The notes under the pieces were generated by a model. It did no database searches, was not told where the DNA came from, and saw nothing but the letters and a program-made list of their open reading frames with translations. From Mycolicibacterium madagascariense (GTDB lineage Bacteria > Actinomycetota > Actinomycetes > Mycobacteriales > Mycobacteriaceae): a stretch of 64,000 nt of DNA. Shown piece after piece: positions 43,831 through 53,817 of the stretch. Each line of letters opens with the position of its first letter. Positions within the stretch are counted from its first letter, which is position 1. Location: assembly GCF_010729665.1 (NCBI RefSeq), contig NZ_AP022610.1, forward strand, positions 3,720,001 to 3,784,000, written 5' to 3'. The translations under genes were made by a program, and so were the position numbers.

Positions 43831-44100
43831 ATGGACACCGCACCACCCGGCGACGGGCCGACGCCGAAGTCCCCCGATCGCTCCGGCCCCAGTCTGTTGC
43901 TGCTGCCCCTGGCGCTGCTCGTCGGCGCCGTCGTGGGACTGTCCACCCTCGGTGAGCACCAGGAGGCCGTTCGACCGGCCACCACCGCGCACGCGCACTC
44001 GGCCGCCCATTCTCCGGGTGCGGCAGAACCGTGGCACGCCTACGGCATGCAGCCCGCCGTGAACTACCTCCGCGTGCTGGCACACCACCTGCACCTCTGA
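43831..44100 (+). CDS. Small single-pass membrane protein, His-rich C-terminus
   Basis: The protein has 89 residues from ATG 43831. A GGAGG lies directly before the start, too close to be ideal. A Pro-rich N-terminus is followed by one membrane helix (SLLLLPLALLVGAVVGLSTL) and a polar tail with scattered His (TTAHAHSAAHSPGAAEPWHAYG, then VLAHHLHL). No known family is recognised. It reads in the same direction as mmpS and could share a transcript, 149 bp away. Confidence 0.55.
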   Translation: MDTAPPGDGPTPKSPDRSGPSLLLLPLALLVGAVVGLSTLGEHQEAVRPATTAHAHSAAHSPGAAEPWHAYGMQPAVNYLRVLAHHLHL

Positions 44101-44249
44101 TCCGCACGACGCGCGCACGACACCGACCAGACACCGCCAGTCGACTGTTGTAGAGTCCGGTCCCGTATCGTACTGTCAATTTAGTTGATCTAAGACTGTC
44201 CGCCCTGCTGCGTGGCGGCCATTGTCGGCGCTCGTCGGAAGGGTCTCGG

Positions 44250-44693
44250 TTGCCGCGTTCGATATGGGGAGGGCTGGCCCGGCGCTGGATGATCGTGGTG
44301 GCGATCGTGGTCGTCGCCGTCGCGGGCTTCGCCGTGTACCGCCTCAACGGCATCTTCGGGTCGAAGGACGTGACGTCCACGCCCAGCGGCGGCGCGAACG
44401 AGATCGTGCCGTTCAATCCGAAGCACGTGGTGCTGCAGGTGTTCGGTCCCCCGGGCACCGTCGCGACCATCACCTATCTCGACGTCAACGCCCAACCGCA
44501 GCGCGTCGACGCGGCCACCCTGCCGTGGGCCTACGACACGACCACCACCCAGCCCGCGGTGTTCGTCAACGTCGCCGCGCAGGGTGACAGCGATTCGATC
44601 GGCTGCCGCATCGAGATCGACGGCGTCGTGAAGGACGAGAAGACGGTCAACACGCTCAACGCCTACACCTCGTGCCTGGACAAGTCCGGATGA
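44250..44693 (+). CDS. MmpS-family transport accessory protein
   Basis: The protein has 147 residues. The start chosen is TTG 44250, 6 bp after GGAAGGG. ATG 44289 (MIVVAIVV) would start inside the membrane helix and is less likely. A single helix (WMIVVAIVVVAVAGFAVYRL) precedes a periplasmic beta-rich domain with the family sequences HVVLQVFGPPGTVATITYLDVNA and CRIEIDGVVKDEKTVNT. MmpS proteins pair with the MmpL encoded next to them to export lipids or siderophores. The stop overlaps the mmpL ATG by 4 bp. Confidence 0.92.
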   Translation: MPRSIWGGLARRWMIVVAIVVVAVAGFAVYRLNGIFGSKDVTSTPSGGANEIVPFNPKHVVLQVFGPPGTVATITYLDVNAQPQRVDAATLPWAYDTTTTQPAVFVNVAAQGDSDSIGCRIEIDGVVKDEKTVNTLNAYTSCLDKSG

Positions 44694-47590
44694 GCACCGC
44701 ACAGTCCGAACGGCCCACCATCGCCGACCGCGTGTCACCGCGGCTGCGTCGCTACTCGGTGCTCATCGCACTGTTCTGGTTGAGTCTGGCGGTCCTCACC
44801 AACGTCTTCGTGCCGCAGCTCGAGACGGTGGCCGAGCAGCACAACGTGTCCCTCAGTCCCCAGGACGCGCCGTCGCTGCAGGCCAGCAAGCGGATCGGAA
44901 AGGTCTTCCAGGAGTACGACTCCGACAGCGCGGCGATGATCGTCCTGGAGGGCCAGCAGCCGCTCGGCGCCGACGCCCACCACTACTACGACGACCTGGT
45001 GAACCGGCTCGCCAAGGACACCAAGCACGTCGAGCACATCCAGAACTTCTGGGGTGACCCGCTGACGGCGGCGGGGTCCCAGAGCGCCGACGGCAAGGCG
45101 GCGCTGCTGCAGGTGAACCTCGCCGGCAACCAGGGCGAGTCGCTGTCCAACGAGTCGGTCGACTCGATCCGCAACATCGTCAACCACACCACGCCGCCAC
45201 CGGGGGTGAAGGTCTACGTCACCGGCGCCGCACCACTGGTCACCGACCAGTTCGAGGTCGGCAGGCAGGGCACCCTCAAGACCACCCTGATCACCCTCGG
45301 CGTCATCGCCATCATGCTGTTCTCGCTGTACCGACGGCTCACCACGGTGTTCCTGGTGATCTTCACCGTGATGATCGAGCTGACTGCGTCCCGAGGCGTG
45401 GTCGCCGTCCTGGCGAACGCCGGGGTCATCCAGTTGTCGACGTATTCGACGAACCTGCTGACGCTGCTGGTCATCGCCGCGGGCACCGACTATGCGATCT
45501 TCATCCTCGGCCGCTTCCACGAGGCGCGCCAGACCGGGCAGGACCGGGTCAGCGCCTTCGAGACGATGTACCGCGGCACCGCGCACATCATCCTCGGCTC
45601 GGGTCTGACGATCGCCGGCGCGGTGATGTGCCTGACGTTCACCCGGCTGCCCTACTTCAACAGCCTGGGCGTCCCGGCCGGCATCGGCGTCCTCGTCGCC
45701 GTCGTCGCGGCGTTGAGCCTCGCCCCGGCGCTGCTGAGCATCGGCCGCCACTTCGGTCTGTTCGAACCCGCCAGGCCCATGAAGACCAGGGGCTGGCGGC
45801 GCATCGGCACGGCCATCGTGCGGTGGCCCGCGCCGATCCTCATCACCACGGTCGGGATCGCCCTCGTCGGTCTACTGGCCCTGCCCGGCTACACGACGAG
45901 CTACGACGCGCGGCCCTACATGCCCGCGACGGCGCCCGCCAACGTCGGCTACGCGGCGGCCGAGCGCCACTTCTCCGAGGCCCGGCTCAACCCCGAGATC
46001 ATGATGGTCGAGGCCGACCACGATCTGCGCAATCCGACGGACATGATCCTGCTGGAACGCGTCGCCAAGGCCGTGTTCCACACCGACGGCATCGCCCAGG
46101 TGCAGTCGATCACGCGGCCGCTGGGTACCCCGCTGGACCACACGTCGATCCCGTTCCAGATCAGTGCGGGCAATGCGGCGCAGATCCAGAACCTGCCGTT
46201 CCAGCAGGCCCGCGCCGCGGATCTGCTCAAGCAGGTCGCCGTGATCGACAACGGCATCGACGTGCTGCGGCAACAGTATTCACTGCAGCAGCAGTCGGGC
46301 GCCATCACCGACGAGCAGGCCAAGGCGTTCCAGCAGACCGTCGCGACCGCCCAGGATCTGCGCGACAAGATCGCCAACTTCGACGACTTCTTCCGGCCGC
46401 TGCGGGCCTACTTCTATTGGGAGCCGCACTGTTTCGACATCCCGGTCTGCGCGGCGCTGCGGTCGGTCTTCGACTCCCTCGACGGCATCGACGCGCTCAC
46501 CGACCAACTGGGTGACGTCGCGGGCAGCATCGCGAAACTCGATGCGCTGCAACCGAAGCTGCTCGCACTGCTCCCCCCACAGCTGGCGAGCCAGCAGACC
46601 AACCGCGACCTGACGCTGACCAACTACGCCACCACCAACGGCATCGACCAGCAGAGCCAGGCGGCGCTGAACAACTCCACCGCCCTCGGCCAGGCCTACG
46701 ACGCGTCCAAGACCGACGACTCCTTCTACCTGCCGCCGGAGGCCTTCACCAACCCCGAGTTCCTGCGTGGGCTCAAGCTGTTCCTGTCCCCCGACGGCAC
46801 CGCGGCCCAGATGATCATCACCCACGACGGCGATCCCGCGACGCCCGAGGGCATTTCGCACATCGACGCCATCCGGCACGCGGCGCAGGAGGCCGTCAAG
46901 GGCACGCCGCTGGCCGGGTCCAAGATCTATCTCGCCGGAACGGCCGCGACCTACAAGGACATTCAGGACGGCGCGACCTATGACCTGCTGATCGCGGGCA
47001 TCGCCGCGCTGAGCCTCATCCTGCTGGTCATGATGTTCATCACCAGGAGCATCGTCGCCGCGATCGTGATCGTCGGCACCGTGGCGCTGTCGCTGGGCGC
47101 GTCATTCGGGCTATCGGTGCTCATCTGGCAGGACATCTTCGGCATCCAGCTGTACTGGATCGTATTGGCGCTGGCCGTGATTCTGTTGTTGGCGGTGGGT
47201 TCGGACTACAACCTGCTGCTGATATCGCGCTTCCAGGAGGAGATCGACGCCGGCCTGAAGACGGGCATCATCCGGGCGATGGCCGGTTCGGGCAAGGTGG
47301 TCACCGCCGCGGGCCTGGTGTTCGCCGCCACCATGGCCTCGTTCATCTTCGCCGACCTGCGGATCCTGGGTCAGATCGGCACGACGATCGCGCTGGGATT
47401 GCTGTTCGACACCTTGATCGTGCGGTCGTTCATGACGCCGTCGATCGCGGCCCTGCTCGGTCGCTGGTTCTGGTGGCCGCTGCGGGTGCGCACCCATCCC
47501 GTCAGCCCACTGCATCGCCGGCCGGTCGAATCACCCGCCGCCGCAGGCCAATTGGCACTCTGGGACGACGGACCGCGCCACCGCGCGTAA
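44690..47590 (+). CDS. MmpL-family RND lipid/siderophore transporter
   Basis: The protein has 966 residues, the normal size for MmpL, with about 12 membrane helices in two RND repeats and two periplasmic loops. Characteristic segments are LLVIAAGTDYAIFILGRFHEARQTGQDR in the first repeat and LLAVGSDYNLLLISRFQEEIDAGLKTG in the second, which carry the proton-relay Asp-Tyr pairs. The second loop is long and Gln-rich. Cargo cannot be told from sequence. The partner is the overlapping mmpS. No regulator gene of the Rv0678 type is adjacent. Confidence 0.95.
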   Translation: MSTAQSERPTIADRVSPRLRRYSVLIALFWLSLAVLTNVFVPQLETVAEQHNVSLSPQDAPSLQASKRIGKVFQEYDSDSAAMIVLEGQQPLGADAHHYYDDLVNRLAKDTKHVEHIQNFWGDPLTAAGSQSADGKAALLQVNLAGNQGESLSNESVDSIRNIVNHTTPPPGVKVYVTGAAPLVTDQFEVGRQGTLKTTLITLGVIAIMLFSLYRRLTTVFLVIFTVMIELTASRGVVAVLANAGVIQLSTYSTNLLTLLVIAAGTDYAIFILGRFHEARQTGQDRVSAFETMYRGTAHIILGSGLTIAGAVMCLTFTRLPYFNSLGVPAGIGVLVAVVAALSLAPALLSIGRHFGLFEPARPMKTRGWRRIGTAIVRWPAPILITTVGIALVGLLALPGYTTSYDARPYMPATAPANVGYAAAERHFSEARLNPEIMMVEADHDLRNPTDMILLERVAKAVFHTDGIAQVQSITRPLGTPLDHTSIPFQISAGNAAQIQNLPFQQARAADLLKQVAVIDNGIDVLRQQYSLQQQSGAITDEQAKAFQQTVATAQDLRDKIANFDDFFRPLRAYFYWEPHCFDIPVCAALRSVFDSLDGIDALTDQLGDVAGSIAKLDALQPKLLALLPPQLASQQTNRDLTLTNYATTNGIDQQSQAALNNSTALGQAYDASKTDDSFYLPPEAFTNPEFLRGLKLFLSPDGTAAQMIITHDGDPATPEGISHIDAIRHAAQEAVKGTPLAGSKIYLAGTAATYKDIQDGATYDLLIAGIAALSLILLVMMFITRSIVAAIVIVGTVALSLGASFGLSVLIWQDIFGIQLYWIVLALAVILLLAVGSDYNLLLISRFQEEIDAGLKTGIIRAMAGSGKVVTAAGLVFAATMASFIFADLRILGQIGTTIALGLLFDTLIVRSFMTPSIAALLGRWFWWPLRVRTHPVSPLHRRPVESPAAAGQLALWDDGPRHRA

Positions 47591-47599
47591 CGCGATCGG

Positions 47600-48109
47600 T
47601 CAGACGCGACCGGCGACGGCGATCTCGTCGGTGGTCTCGGAGTCGGTCGTGTCGGACTCGGTCGTGTCGGAGTCGATGACGGGAATCGTCTTGAGCGGCT
47701 TGCGCATCCTGGCCACCCGGCGCAGCTGAGCGGCGATGTTCATCGACGTCAGCATGGGAATGCCGCCGATGAACGTGCGAAACGACGGATGCCCACCGTC
47801 GAGGGAGAGCATGAAGAGGCAGCCGACGACGTAGAAGAACCCGATGCTGAACAGCGCCCCGGGAATGGCCAGGGCGAGTGGCGAGCGGGCATCGTTGACC
47901 AATTCGGTCGCATAGTCGAATTCGTCCCGCGTGAGTGGTTCGCGCTTGCGGATCTTGGCCAGGACCGCCTTGTGCGCGCCGACCACGTCGCCGAGGGGAT
48001 GGGACTGCCGCCTCTCCATCCGGCGGATGTAGGCGAAGACGCAGGTGGCGAAGAACGCCTCCATGACCCCCGCGAGAATGGTCAACCCACCCCAGAGTCC
48101 GAGAACCAT
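47600..48109 (-). CDS. Membrane protein with two helices and acidic Ser/Thr-Asp tail
   Basis: The protein has 169 residues from ATG 48109. The first helix (LWGGLTILAGVMEAFFATCVFAYI) is at the N-terminus and the second lies near residues 80-103 (LALAIPGALFSIGFFYVVGCLFML). Between them is a charged cytoplasmic-type loop. The last 25 residues contain repeats of the type SDTTESDTTDSETTDE. The function is unknown. A TetR-like palindrome (48139-48159) lies about 30 bp upstream. It converges with mmpL, with 9 bp between stops. Confidence 0.7.
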   Translation of the reverse strand: MVLGLWGGLTILAGVMEAFFATCVFAYIRRMERRQSHPLGDVVGAHKAVLAKIRKREPLTRDEFDYATELVNDARSPLALAIPGALFSIGFFYVVGCLFMLSLDGGHPSFRTFIGGIPMLTSMNIAAQLRRVARMRKPLKTIPVIDSDTTESDTTDSETTDEIAVAGRV

Positions 48110-48138
48110 GCCTGACTCCTCCGCTTGCCGCCGAACCG

Positions 48139-48159
48139 TCGGGTAAAGATGTTACCCGA
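48139..48159. promoter_or_regulatory. 21-bp inverted repeat, candidate operator
   Basis: TCGGGTAA and TTACCCGA form perfect 8-bp arms with a 5-bp spacer. The element sits 30 bp upstream of the membrane protein at 47600-48109 and in the 82-bp gap to the dehydrogenase gene. The shape fits a TetR-type operator. No adjacent regulator gene is present. Confidence 0.6.
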
Positions 48160-48191
48160 ACTAAGCAATCGACGGCCGACCGTCGCCGGAG

Positions 48192-49040
48192 CTAGTACCC
48201 GAAGTACACCGCGGCCATGTCCTCGTCGCCGTGACCGGCCGCGCTCGCCGCGTCGAAGGCGGCGCGGACGCCGTCGACCAGTACGGTCGACAGCCCCGAG
48301 GCCGCGATCGCATCCCTGATCAGACCCGTGTCCTTGCGCACCCCGTCGACGCTGAACTGCGGCTCGAACGACGACTCGATGATCGCCTTGCCCTTGGCCT
48401 GCAGGTAGGGCGAGCCCGCGGCGGCACCATCGAACGCGTCGAGGATGAGCTGCTGGTCCACGTCGAGGCCCTTCGCGAGGGCGAAGGACTGGCCGATCGC
48501 TGCGGCGAGGGCACCGATCCACGCGTTGCAGACCAGTTTCAGCTTGGACCCGAGACCGAGCTCGGCCCCCACCCAGATCGTCTTGGACCCCATGGCGTCG
48601 AAGGCCGGCTGCACCCGTTCGCGCAGCGCGGGGTCACCGGAGGCCAACATCACGAGCTTGCCCTGCTCCGCGGGAGCCTTGGTGCCGAGCACCGGGCAGT
48701 CCAGGAAGGCGACGCCGTGCTCGGCGGCGATCGACGCCGTCTGCGCGGCGCCGTCGAGACCGACGGTGGCGCACTGGACGAAGACCGCGCCGTCGCCCAT
48801 GGCGGGCAGCACCTTGGTCATCACGTCGACGGTGGCCGCGGCGTCGAACAGCATCGCCACGACGACGTCCGCGTCGGCGACCGCCGCGACCGGGTCCAGC
48901 GCGACCGTGGCCCCGTCGTCGGCCAGCGGCTCCGACCGTTTCGCCGTGCGGTTCCAGACCGTCACGTCGAACCCCTCGCGCAGTAGGGACTGCGCCATGC
49001 CCGCGCCCATGGCGCCCGTACCCAGAACCGTCACTCGCAT
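48192..49040 (-). CDS. 3-hydroxyisobutyrate/beta-hydroxyacid dehydrogenase family oxidoreductase
   Basis: The protein has 282 residues from ATG 49040, where the nucleotide-binding strand begins. An ATG 9 bp upstream, closer to a GAGGG, is equally possible. The Rossmann motif GTGAMGAGMAQSLL is at residues 7-20. The substrate-binding part FLDCPVLGTKAPAEQGKL near 115 and the catalytic Lys in GLGSKLKLVCNAWIGALAA near 167-172 identify the family. It oxidises a 3-hydroxy acid with NAD(P). It is 47 bp after the tartrate-dehydrogenase-like gene and probably cotranscribed with it. Confidence 0.9.
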   Translation of the reverse strand: MRVTVLGTGAMGAGMAQSLLREGFDVTVWNRTAKRSEPLADDGATVALDPVAAVADADVVVAMLFDAAATVDVMTKVLPAMGDGAVFVQCATVGLDGAAQTASIAAEHGVAFLDCPVLGTKAPAEQGKLVMLASGDPALRERVQPAFDAMGSKTIWVGAELGLGSKLKLVCNAWIGALAAAIGQSFALAKGLDVDQQLILDAFDGAAAGSPYLQAKGKAIIESSFEPQFSVDGVRKDTGLIRDAIAASGLSTVLVDGVRAAFDAASAAGHGDEDMAAVYFGY

Positions 49041-49087
49041 GACGGCCATTGTGCCCTCGGAGGTGGTGGACGCGCCCTGAACGTCCG

Positions 49088-50164
49088 TCACGGCGCGGTC
49101 AGCGCCTCGGCCACCGCCTGGCCGAGTTCGGCCGTCGTCGCGGTTCCCCCGATGTCCGGGGTCAGGGTCTCCCCGCGCGCCAGCACGGACTCGATGGCGC
49201 CCAGTACGGCCGCGGCGGCCTGCGCCTCCCCGAGGTGCTCGAGCATCATCGACGCGCACCAGATTTGGCCGATCGGGTTGGCGACGCCGCGGCCGGCGAT
49301 GTCGGGCGCCGAACCGTGCACGGGTTCGAAGAGGCTGGGAAAGCTGCGCTTGGGATTGATGTTGCCGCTGGGCGCGATGCCGATCGTGCCGGTACAGGCG
49401 GGTCCGAGGTCGGAGAGGATGTCGCCGAACAGATTGGAGGCGACGACGACGTCGAACCAGTCGGGGTGCATGACGAAGTTCGCCGTGAGGATGTCGATGT
49501 GGAACTTGTCGACGTCGACCTCGGGGTAGTTGGCGGCCATCGCCTGCACGCGCTCGTCCCAGTAGGGCATGGAGATGGAGATGCCATTGCTCTTCGTGGC
49601 CGAGGTGAGGTGCCGTCGGGGTCGGCTCTGCGCAAGGTCGAACGCGTACTTCAGGATTCGGTCGACGCCGACGCGCGTCATGACCGTCTGCTGCATGACG
49701 ATCTCTCGATCGGTGCCCTCGAACATCGTGCCGCCGACGCTGGAGTACTCCCCTTCGGTATTCTCCCGCACGACGTAGAAGTCGACGTCGCCGGGTTCGC
49801 GGCCGGCGAGGGGACTGCGCACCCCCGGCATCAACCGGACCGGCCGGAGGTTCACGTATTGGTCGAACGCGCGCCGGAACTGCAGCAGACTGCCCCATAG
49901 CGAGACGTGATCGGGCACCACCTCGGGCCACCCCACGGCGCCGAAGAAGATCGCGTCGAAACGGCGAAGCTCGTCGAACCAGTTGTCGGGCAACATCTTT
50001 CCGTGCCTGGAATAGTAGTCGGCGCTGGAGTGATCGAAGTGCTCGACGTCGAACCGCACGTCGAAGGCGGCTCCAGCGGCCTCCAGGACGCGCAGCCCCT
50101 CCGGGACGACCTCGGTGCCGATGCCGTCGCCGGGGATGACGGCGATGCGGTGAGTGGTGGTCAC
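49088..50164 (-). CDS. Tartrate/D-malate/isopropylmalate dehydrogenase family enzyme
   Basis: This 358-residue NAD-dependent decarboxylating dehydrogenase opens with IAVIPGDGIGTEVVPEG. Substrate-binding segments are YVNLRPVRLMPGV near 105, VVRENTEGEYSSVGG near 135, and the Lys in TSATKSNGISISMPYWDE near 190. The signature VVASNLFGDILSDLGPACTGTIG is near 230-252. The LWGSLLQFRRAFDQY region and overall pattern fit tartrate dehydrogenase/D-malate dehydrogenase better than leucine-pathway LeuB. It diverges from the XRE-cupin gene across a 152-bp regulatory gap and may be co-regulated with that catabolic operon. Confidence 0.88.
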   Translation of the reverse strand: MTTTHRIAVIPGDGIGTEVVPEGLRVLEAAGAAFDVRFDVEHFDHSSADYYSRHGKMLPDNWFDELRRFDAIFFGAVGWPEVVPDHVSLWGSLLQFRRAFDQYVNLRPVRLMPGVRSPLAGREPGDVDFYVVRENTEGEYSSVGGTMFEGTDREIVMQQTVMTRVGVDRILKYAFDLAQSRPRRHLTSATKSNGISISMPYWDERVQAMAANYPEVDVDKFHIDILTANFVMHPDWFDVVVASNLFGDILSDLGPACTGTIGIAPSGNINPKRSFPSLFEPVHGSAPDIAGRGVANPIGQIWCASMMLEHLGEAQAAAAVLGAIESVLARGETLTPDIGGTATTAELGQAVAEALTAP

Positions 50165-50262
50165 GTGCCCATTCTGCGCGCCGTCGTGCGGGGCGCGGCG
50201 TTGCGTTCGTGTAAAGCCCTGCCCTTTTTTCGCGCTTCCTGGTGCGAGCGCCCGCGGATGGC

Positions 50263-50302
50263 CTTACGGTCGTCGGTAAGCGATCCGCTAAGTACGTCTT
50301 AA
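50263..50302. promoter_or_regulatory. Paired CTTAC/GTAAG half-sites upstream of XRE-cupin gene
   Basis: CTTAC at 50263-50267 pairs with GTAAG at 50276-50280; 14 of 18 positions are symmetric across the element. TAAG at 50289-50292 pairs with CTTA at 50298-50301. Both lie 15-55 bp before the XRE-cupin GTG and face the divergent dehydrogenase genes. They are candidate autoregulatory operators. Confidence 0.5.
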
Positions 50303-50316
50303 CGGAAAGGAGCCGA

Positions 50317-50973
50317 GTGTTTACTGATCCGGTGACGACACTCCCCGCGGCCGACAGTGCCGCCCGCACGACGCTCGGCAACCGGCTGCGGCACGCCCGT
50401 GAGCGAGCCCGCATGTCCACCCGGGAACTGGCGACCCGGGCCGGGGTGAGTGCGGGGTTCATCAGCCAGCTGGAGAACGGCAAGTGCGGGGTCTCCGTCA
50501 GCGTGTTGAAGCGCATCGCGGCCGCGGTGGGCGTCTCGGTCGCCGACCTGCTCTCCGACGAGGCTCCGGTCGCGCGACCGGTGCTGCGGGCGCACGAGCG
50601 GCCCGTCTTCTCCAGCGACGGCGGACTTCGCAAACTGCTGCTCTCGCGCCCCCCGATCCGCCAACTCGAAGTCTACGAAGGCACTTTCGAGGTGGGCGGC
50701 TCGACGGGTCCCGAACCGTACGCCCACGACGACGCGCAGGAACTCTTCTACGTATTGACCGGCCACATGGAGATCTCGATCGCGTCGGAGACCCACGTGC
50801 TGGGTCCCCGAGACAGCGTCGAGTACCTCTCGACGGTGCCGCACCGGGCGGTCAACGTCGGTGCCACCGTGGCTCAAGCCATTTGGATCACCTCCCACTT
50901 CACCCCACCGGTCGACGTCAACCCGCTGACGTCGTCGGCGCAACACATGCCCATGCCACCGATCGAGGAATGA
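50317..50973 (+). CDS. XRE-family regulator with cupin sensor domain (PuuR-like)
   Basis: The protein has 218 residues from GTG 50317, preceded by GGAAAGGAG. The HTH_3 domain spans residues about 20-76 (LRHARERARMSTRELATRAGVSAGFISQLENGKCGVSVSVLKRIAAAVGV). A cupin domain follows (YAHDDAQELFYVLTGHMEISIASETHVLGPRDSVEYLSTVPHRAVN near 130-180). This is the architecture of PuuR, the putrescine-catabolism repressor. It is the first gene of an operon with an importer and an amine oxidase, 4 bp before the amidohydrolase, so it probably represses the operon until a polyamine-like ligand binds. Confidence 0.88.
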   Translation: MFTDPVTTLPAADSAARTTLGNRLRHARERARMSTRELATRAGVSAGFISQLENGKCGVSVSVLKRIAAAVGVSVADLLSDEAPVARPVLRAHERPVFSSDGGLRKLLLSRPPIRQLEVYEGTFEVGGSTGPEPYAHDDAQELFYVLTGHMEISIASETHVLGPRDSVEYLSTVPHRAVNVGATVAQAIWITSHFTPPVDVNPLTSSAQHMPMPPIEE

Positions 50974-50977
50974 CACC

Positions 50978-52627
50978 ATGATCCCTTCCCGACTGCTGAT
51001 CACCAACGGTCACGTCTTCACCCCCGCGGGCATCGTCGAGGAGCCGCTGCTCGTCGAGGACGGCGTCATCACCGCGATCGGCGCAGCCGCGCTGGACGTC
51101 TCCGGCGCCGTCGAGATCGACGCGGCCGGCGGACTTGTCTCCCCCGGCTTCCAGGACTGTCACATCCACCCGTACCACGCCGGCCTCGACATGATCGCCT
51201 GCGACCTGACCCCATACGACACCGCCGACGCCTACCTCGCCCGCATCGCCGAGTACGCGGCCGACAATCCCGAGCTGCCGTGGATCAGTGGTGGCGGCTG
51301 GTCGATGGACGCCTTTCCCGGCGGATTGCCCAGTGCCGCAGCGCTCGACGCCGTGGTCCCCGACCGTCCGGCGTTCTTCCCGAACCGCGACGGTCACGGC
51401 GCCTGGGTGAACTCCATGGCCCTGGAGATCGGCGGCATCGACGATTCCACGCCGGACCCGTTCGACGGCCGGATCGAACGCGACGCCGACGGCCACGCGA
51501 TCGGCACGCTGCAGGAGGGCGCCATGGGCCTGGTCGCCCGGCACATTCCCCTGCCGACCCAGGACGACTTGGACGAAGCACTCGAGATCGCTCAGCGCCA
51601 ACTGTTCCAGTGGGGCGTCACCGCCTGGCAGGACGCGATCGTCGGCGCCACCAACGACACTCCCGACACCTTGGACTCCTATCTGCGGGCCACGGCGTCG
51701 GGGGTGTTGAAGGCGCGGGTGGTGGGTGCGCTCTGGTGGGACCGCAACCGGGGCCTGGAACAGATTCCCGAGCTCGTCGCCAAGCGCGAGCGCGCCGTGG
51801 CGGCCGGCTTCGCGGCCACCACCGTGAAGATCATGCAGGACGGTGTCGCCGAGAACTTCACGGCCGGAATGCTCGAGCCCTACCTCGACTCGTGCGGTTG
51901 CCCCGGTGAGAACACCGGCAAGAGCTTCGTCGACCCGACCACCCTGATCGAGATCGCCACCCAGCTCGACGCACTGGGCTTCCAGTTGCACTTCCACGCC
52001 CTCGGCGACCGCGCGGTGCGGGAGTCGTTGGATGCCATCGAAGCCGCCCGCAAGGCGAACGGAGACAAGGATCTTCGGCACACGCTGGCGCACATCCAGG
52101 TGGTGCACCCCGACGACGTGCCCCGGTTCGCCGAACTCGGCGTGGTCGCCAACATGCAGCCGCTGTGGGCGCGGCACGAACCCCAGATGGACGTCCTCAC
52201 GATCCCGTTCCTCGGCGCCCGCAGGGCCGCCTGGCAGTACCCCTTCGGGTCACTGCAGCGGGCCGGAGCACCGCTGGCCTCGGGCAGCGACTGGCCGGTC
52301 AGCACCGCCAATCCGTTGCACATCATCCACACCGCGGTCAACCGGTCGCCGGTGGGCGCGACGGGGTCGGCGACGCTGCCGTTCCTCGGCGAGCAGGCGC
52401 TGTCACTGGCCGACGCGTTGATCGCCCACAGCCTGGGTACCGCCTACCTCAACCACGACGAGCAGCGTTCCGGCACGATCGACGTCGGCAAGGCGGGCGA
52501 CATCGTCATCCTCGACCGGGACATCTTCGCCGCCCCCGTCGCCGAGATCGGTTCGGCCACGGTCATTTACACGATCATCGGCGGCGAGGTCGTCTACGAC
52601 GCAACCACCGCGCTGGTATCGGCGTGA
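50978..52627 (+). CDS. YtcJ-type metal-dependent amidohydrolase
   Basis: This 549-residue protein is of the amidohydrolase_3 family. The metal-binding HxH is in [13 protein letters not shown] near residues 62-66. Other site residues are the Lys in [14 protein letters not shown] near 288 and His in [17 protein letters not shown] near 332 and in [12 protein letters not shown] near 363. The final Asp is in [14 protein letters not shown] near 432. It hydrolyses an amide or carbamate bond of unknown substrate. The ATP-binding gene overlaps its end by 4 bp (GTGA). In this operon it could release a polyamine or amino compound from an acylated form. Confidence 0.87.
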   Translation: MIPSRLLITNGHVFTPAGIVEEPLLVEDGVITAIGAAALDVSGAVEIDAAGGLVSPGFQDCHIHPYHAGLDMIACDLTPYDTADAYLARIAEYAADNPELPWISGGGWSMDAFPGGLPSAAALDAVVPDRPAFFPNRDGHGAWVNSMALEIGGIDDSTPDPFDGRIERDADGHAIGTLQEGAMGLVARHIPLPTQDDLDEALEIAQRQLFQWGVTAWQDAIVGATNDTPDTLDSYLRATASGVLKARVVGALWWDRNRGLEQIPELVAKRERAVAAGFAATTVKIMQDGVAENFTAGMLEPYLDSCGCPGENTGKSFVDPTTLIEIATQLDALGFQLHFHALGDRAVRESLDAIEAARKANGDKDLRHTLAHIQVVHPDDVPRFAELGVVANMQPLWARHEPQMDVLTIPFLGARRAAWQYPFGSLQRAGAPLASGSDWPVSTANPLHIIHTAVNRSPVGATGSATLPFLGEQALSLADALIAHSLGTAYLNHDEQRSGTIDVGKAGDIVILDRDIFAAPVAEIGSATVIYTIIGGEVVYDATTALVSA

Positions 52628-53775
52628 GCACCGTCGACGTGGCCACCCGAACTACCGCCGCGCCGAGCGCCGTGGCCGGATCGGTTCGACTGCGCTCCCT
52701 GACGAAGGCCTACGGGTCGGCCGTCGCCGTGGACGACCTCAGCCTCGACGTGCAACCCGGTGAGTTCCTGAGCCTGCTGGGGCCCAGCGGGTGCGGCAAG
52801 ACCACGACGCTGCGGATGATCGGCGGGTTCGAATTCCCCGACGATGGCTCCATTCAGATCTCCGGCCACAACGTCGAGAACCTGCCGCCGCACAAACGAC
52901 CGGTCAACACCGTCTTTCAGGCCTATGCACTGTTCCCGCACATGAAGGTCGCCGACAACGTCGCCTACGGTCTGCGCCGTTCGGGGGTGCCGAAGTCGGA
53001 CATGGCCGACCGGGTGAGCCGGGCGCTGGACATGGTGCGGATGACCGCGTTCGCCTCCAGGAAGCCGGCCCAACTCTCCGGCGGGCAGCAGCAACGCGTC
53101 GCTCTGGCACGGGCTTTGGTGAACCGGCCGGCGGTGCTGCTGCTGGACGAACCGATGAGCGCACTGGACCGCAAGCTGCGGGAGGAGATGCAGGTCGAAC
53201 TCAAACTCCTGCAACACGAACTCGGCACGACGTTCATCTTCGTCACCCACGACCAGGAGGAGGCGCTGTCGATGAGCGACCGGGTCGCGGTCATGAAGGA
53301 CGGCCGCATCGAGCAGATCGGCACGGCCTCTAGTGTCTACGACTCTCCGGAGTCGGCCTTCGTCGCGGGCTTCATCGGCCGGCAGAACTCCTTCGCGGGC
53401 ACGATCTCGTCCTTCGGCAGTGACGGCGTGACGGTGCGCACCGGCGGTCTGTCGCTGTACTCGTCGCGGCCGACGAAGGGCGGGGTGCCCGCCAGCAGCG
53501 GCGGAAAGGTCAGTGCCGCAATCAGACCCGAGTCGGTCGTGGTCACCGCCGCCGGACCCGACGTGCCGTCCGCGGCGTCGGACGCGGTCAACTGCGTCAC
53601 CGGAACGCTGCTGGGGGTCTCCGAACTCGGCCACAGTCTGCAACTGGTCGTCCACACCCCCGACGACGCGCAGGTCCTTGCGCGGCTCCCCCGTGCCGCC
53701 AACCCGCCCACCGAGCTCGGATCTCCCGTGCTCTGCTCCTGGACGGCCGACGCCGTCCGGATCTTCACGTCCTAG
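52624..53775 (+). CDS. PotA-like ABC transporter ATPase (polyamine/opine type)
   Basis: The protein has 383 residues from GTG 52624. It has Walker A GPSGCGKT near residue 55, the Q-loop in [13 protein letters not shown] near 100, signature LSGGQQQR near 152, Walker [13 protein letters not shown] near 172, and the switch His in FVTHDQEEA. The C-terminal third is a TOBE regulatory domain. This is the PotA/CUT-like type and differs from the dual ATPases of peptide importers at the left of the window. It powers the two permeases encoded downstream. Confidence 0.9.
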   Translation: MSTVDVATRTTAAPSAVAGSVRLRSLTKAYGSAVAVDDLSLDVQPGEFLSLLGPSGCGKTTTLRMIGGFEFPDDGSIQISGHNVENLPPHKRPVNTVFQAYALFPHMKVADNVAYGLRRSGVPKSDMADRVSRALDMVRMTAFASRKPAQLSGGQQQRVALARALVNRPAVLLLDEPMSALDRKLREEMQVELKLLQHELGTTFIFVTHDQEEALSMSDRVAVMKDGRIEQIGTASSVYDSPESAFVAGFIGRQNSFAGTISSFGSDGVTVRTGGLSLYSSRPTKGGVPASSGGKVSAAIRPESVVVTAAGPDVPSAASDAVNCVTGTLLGVSELGHSLQLVVHTPDDAQVLARLPRAANPPTELGSPVLCSWTADAVRIFTS

Positions 53776-53817
53776 ACGCTCGAACCCGTTGCACGCCAAC
53801 CCAACCGGAGGTCCCCC

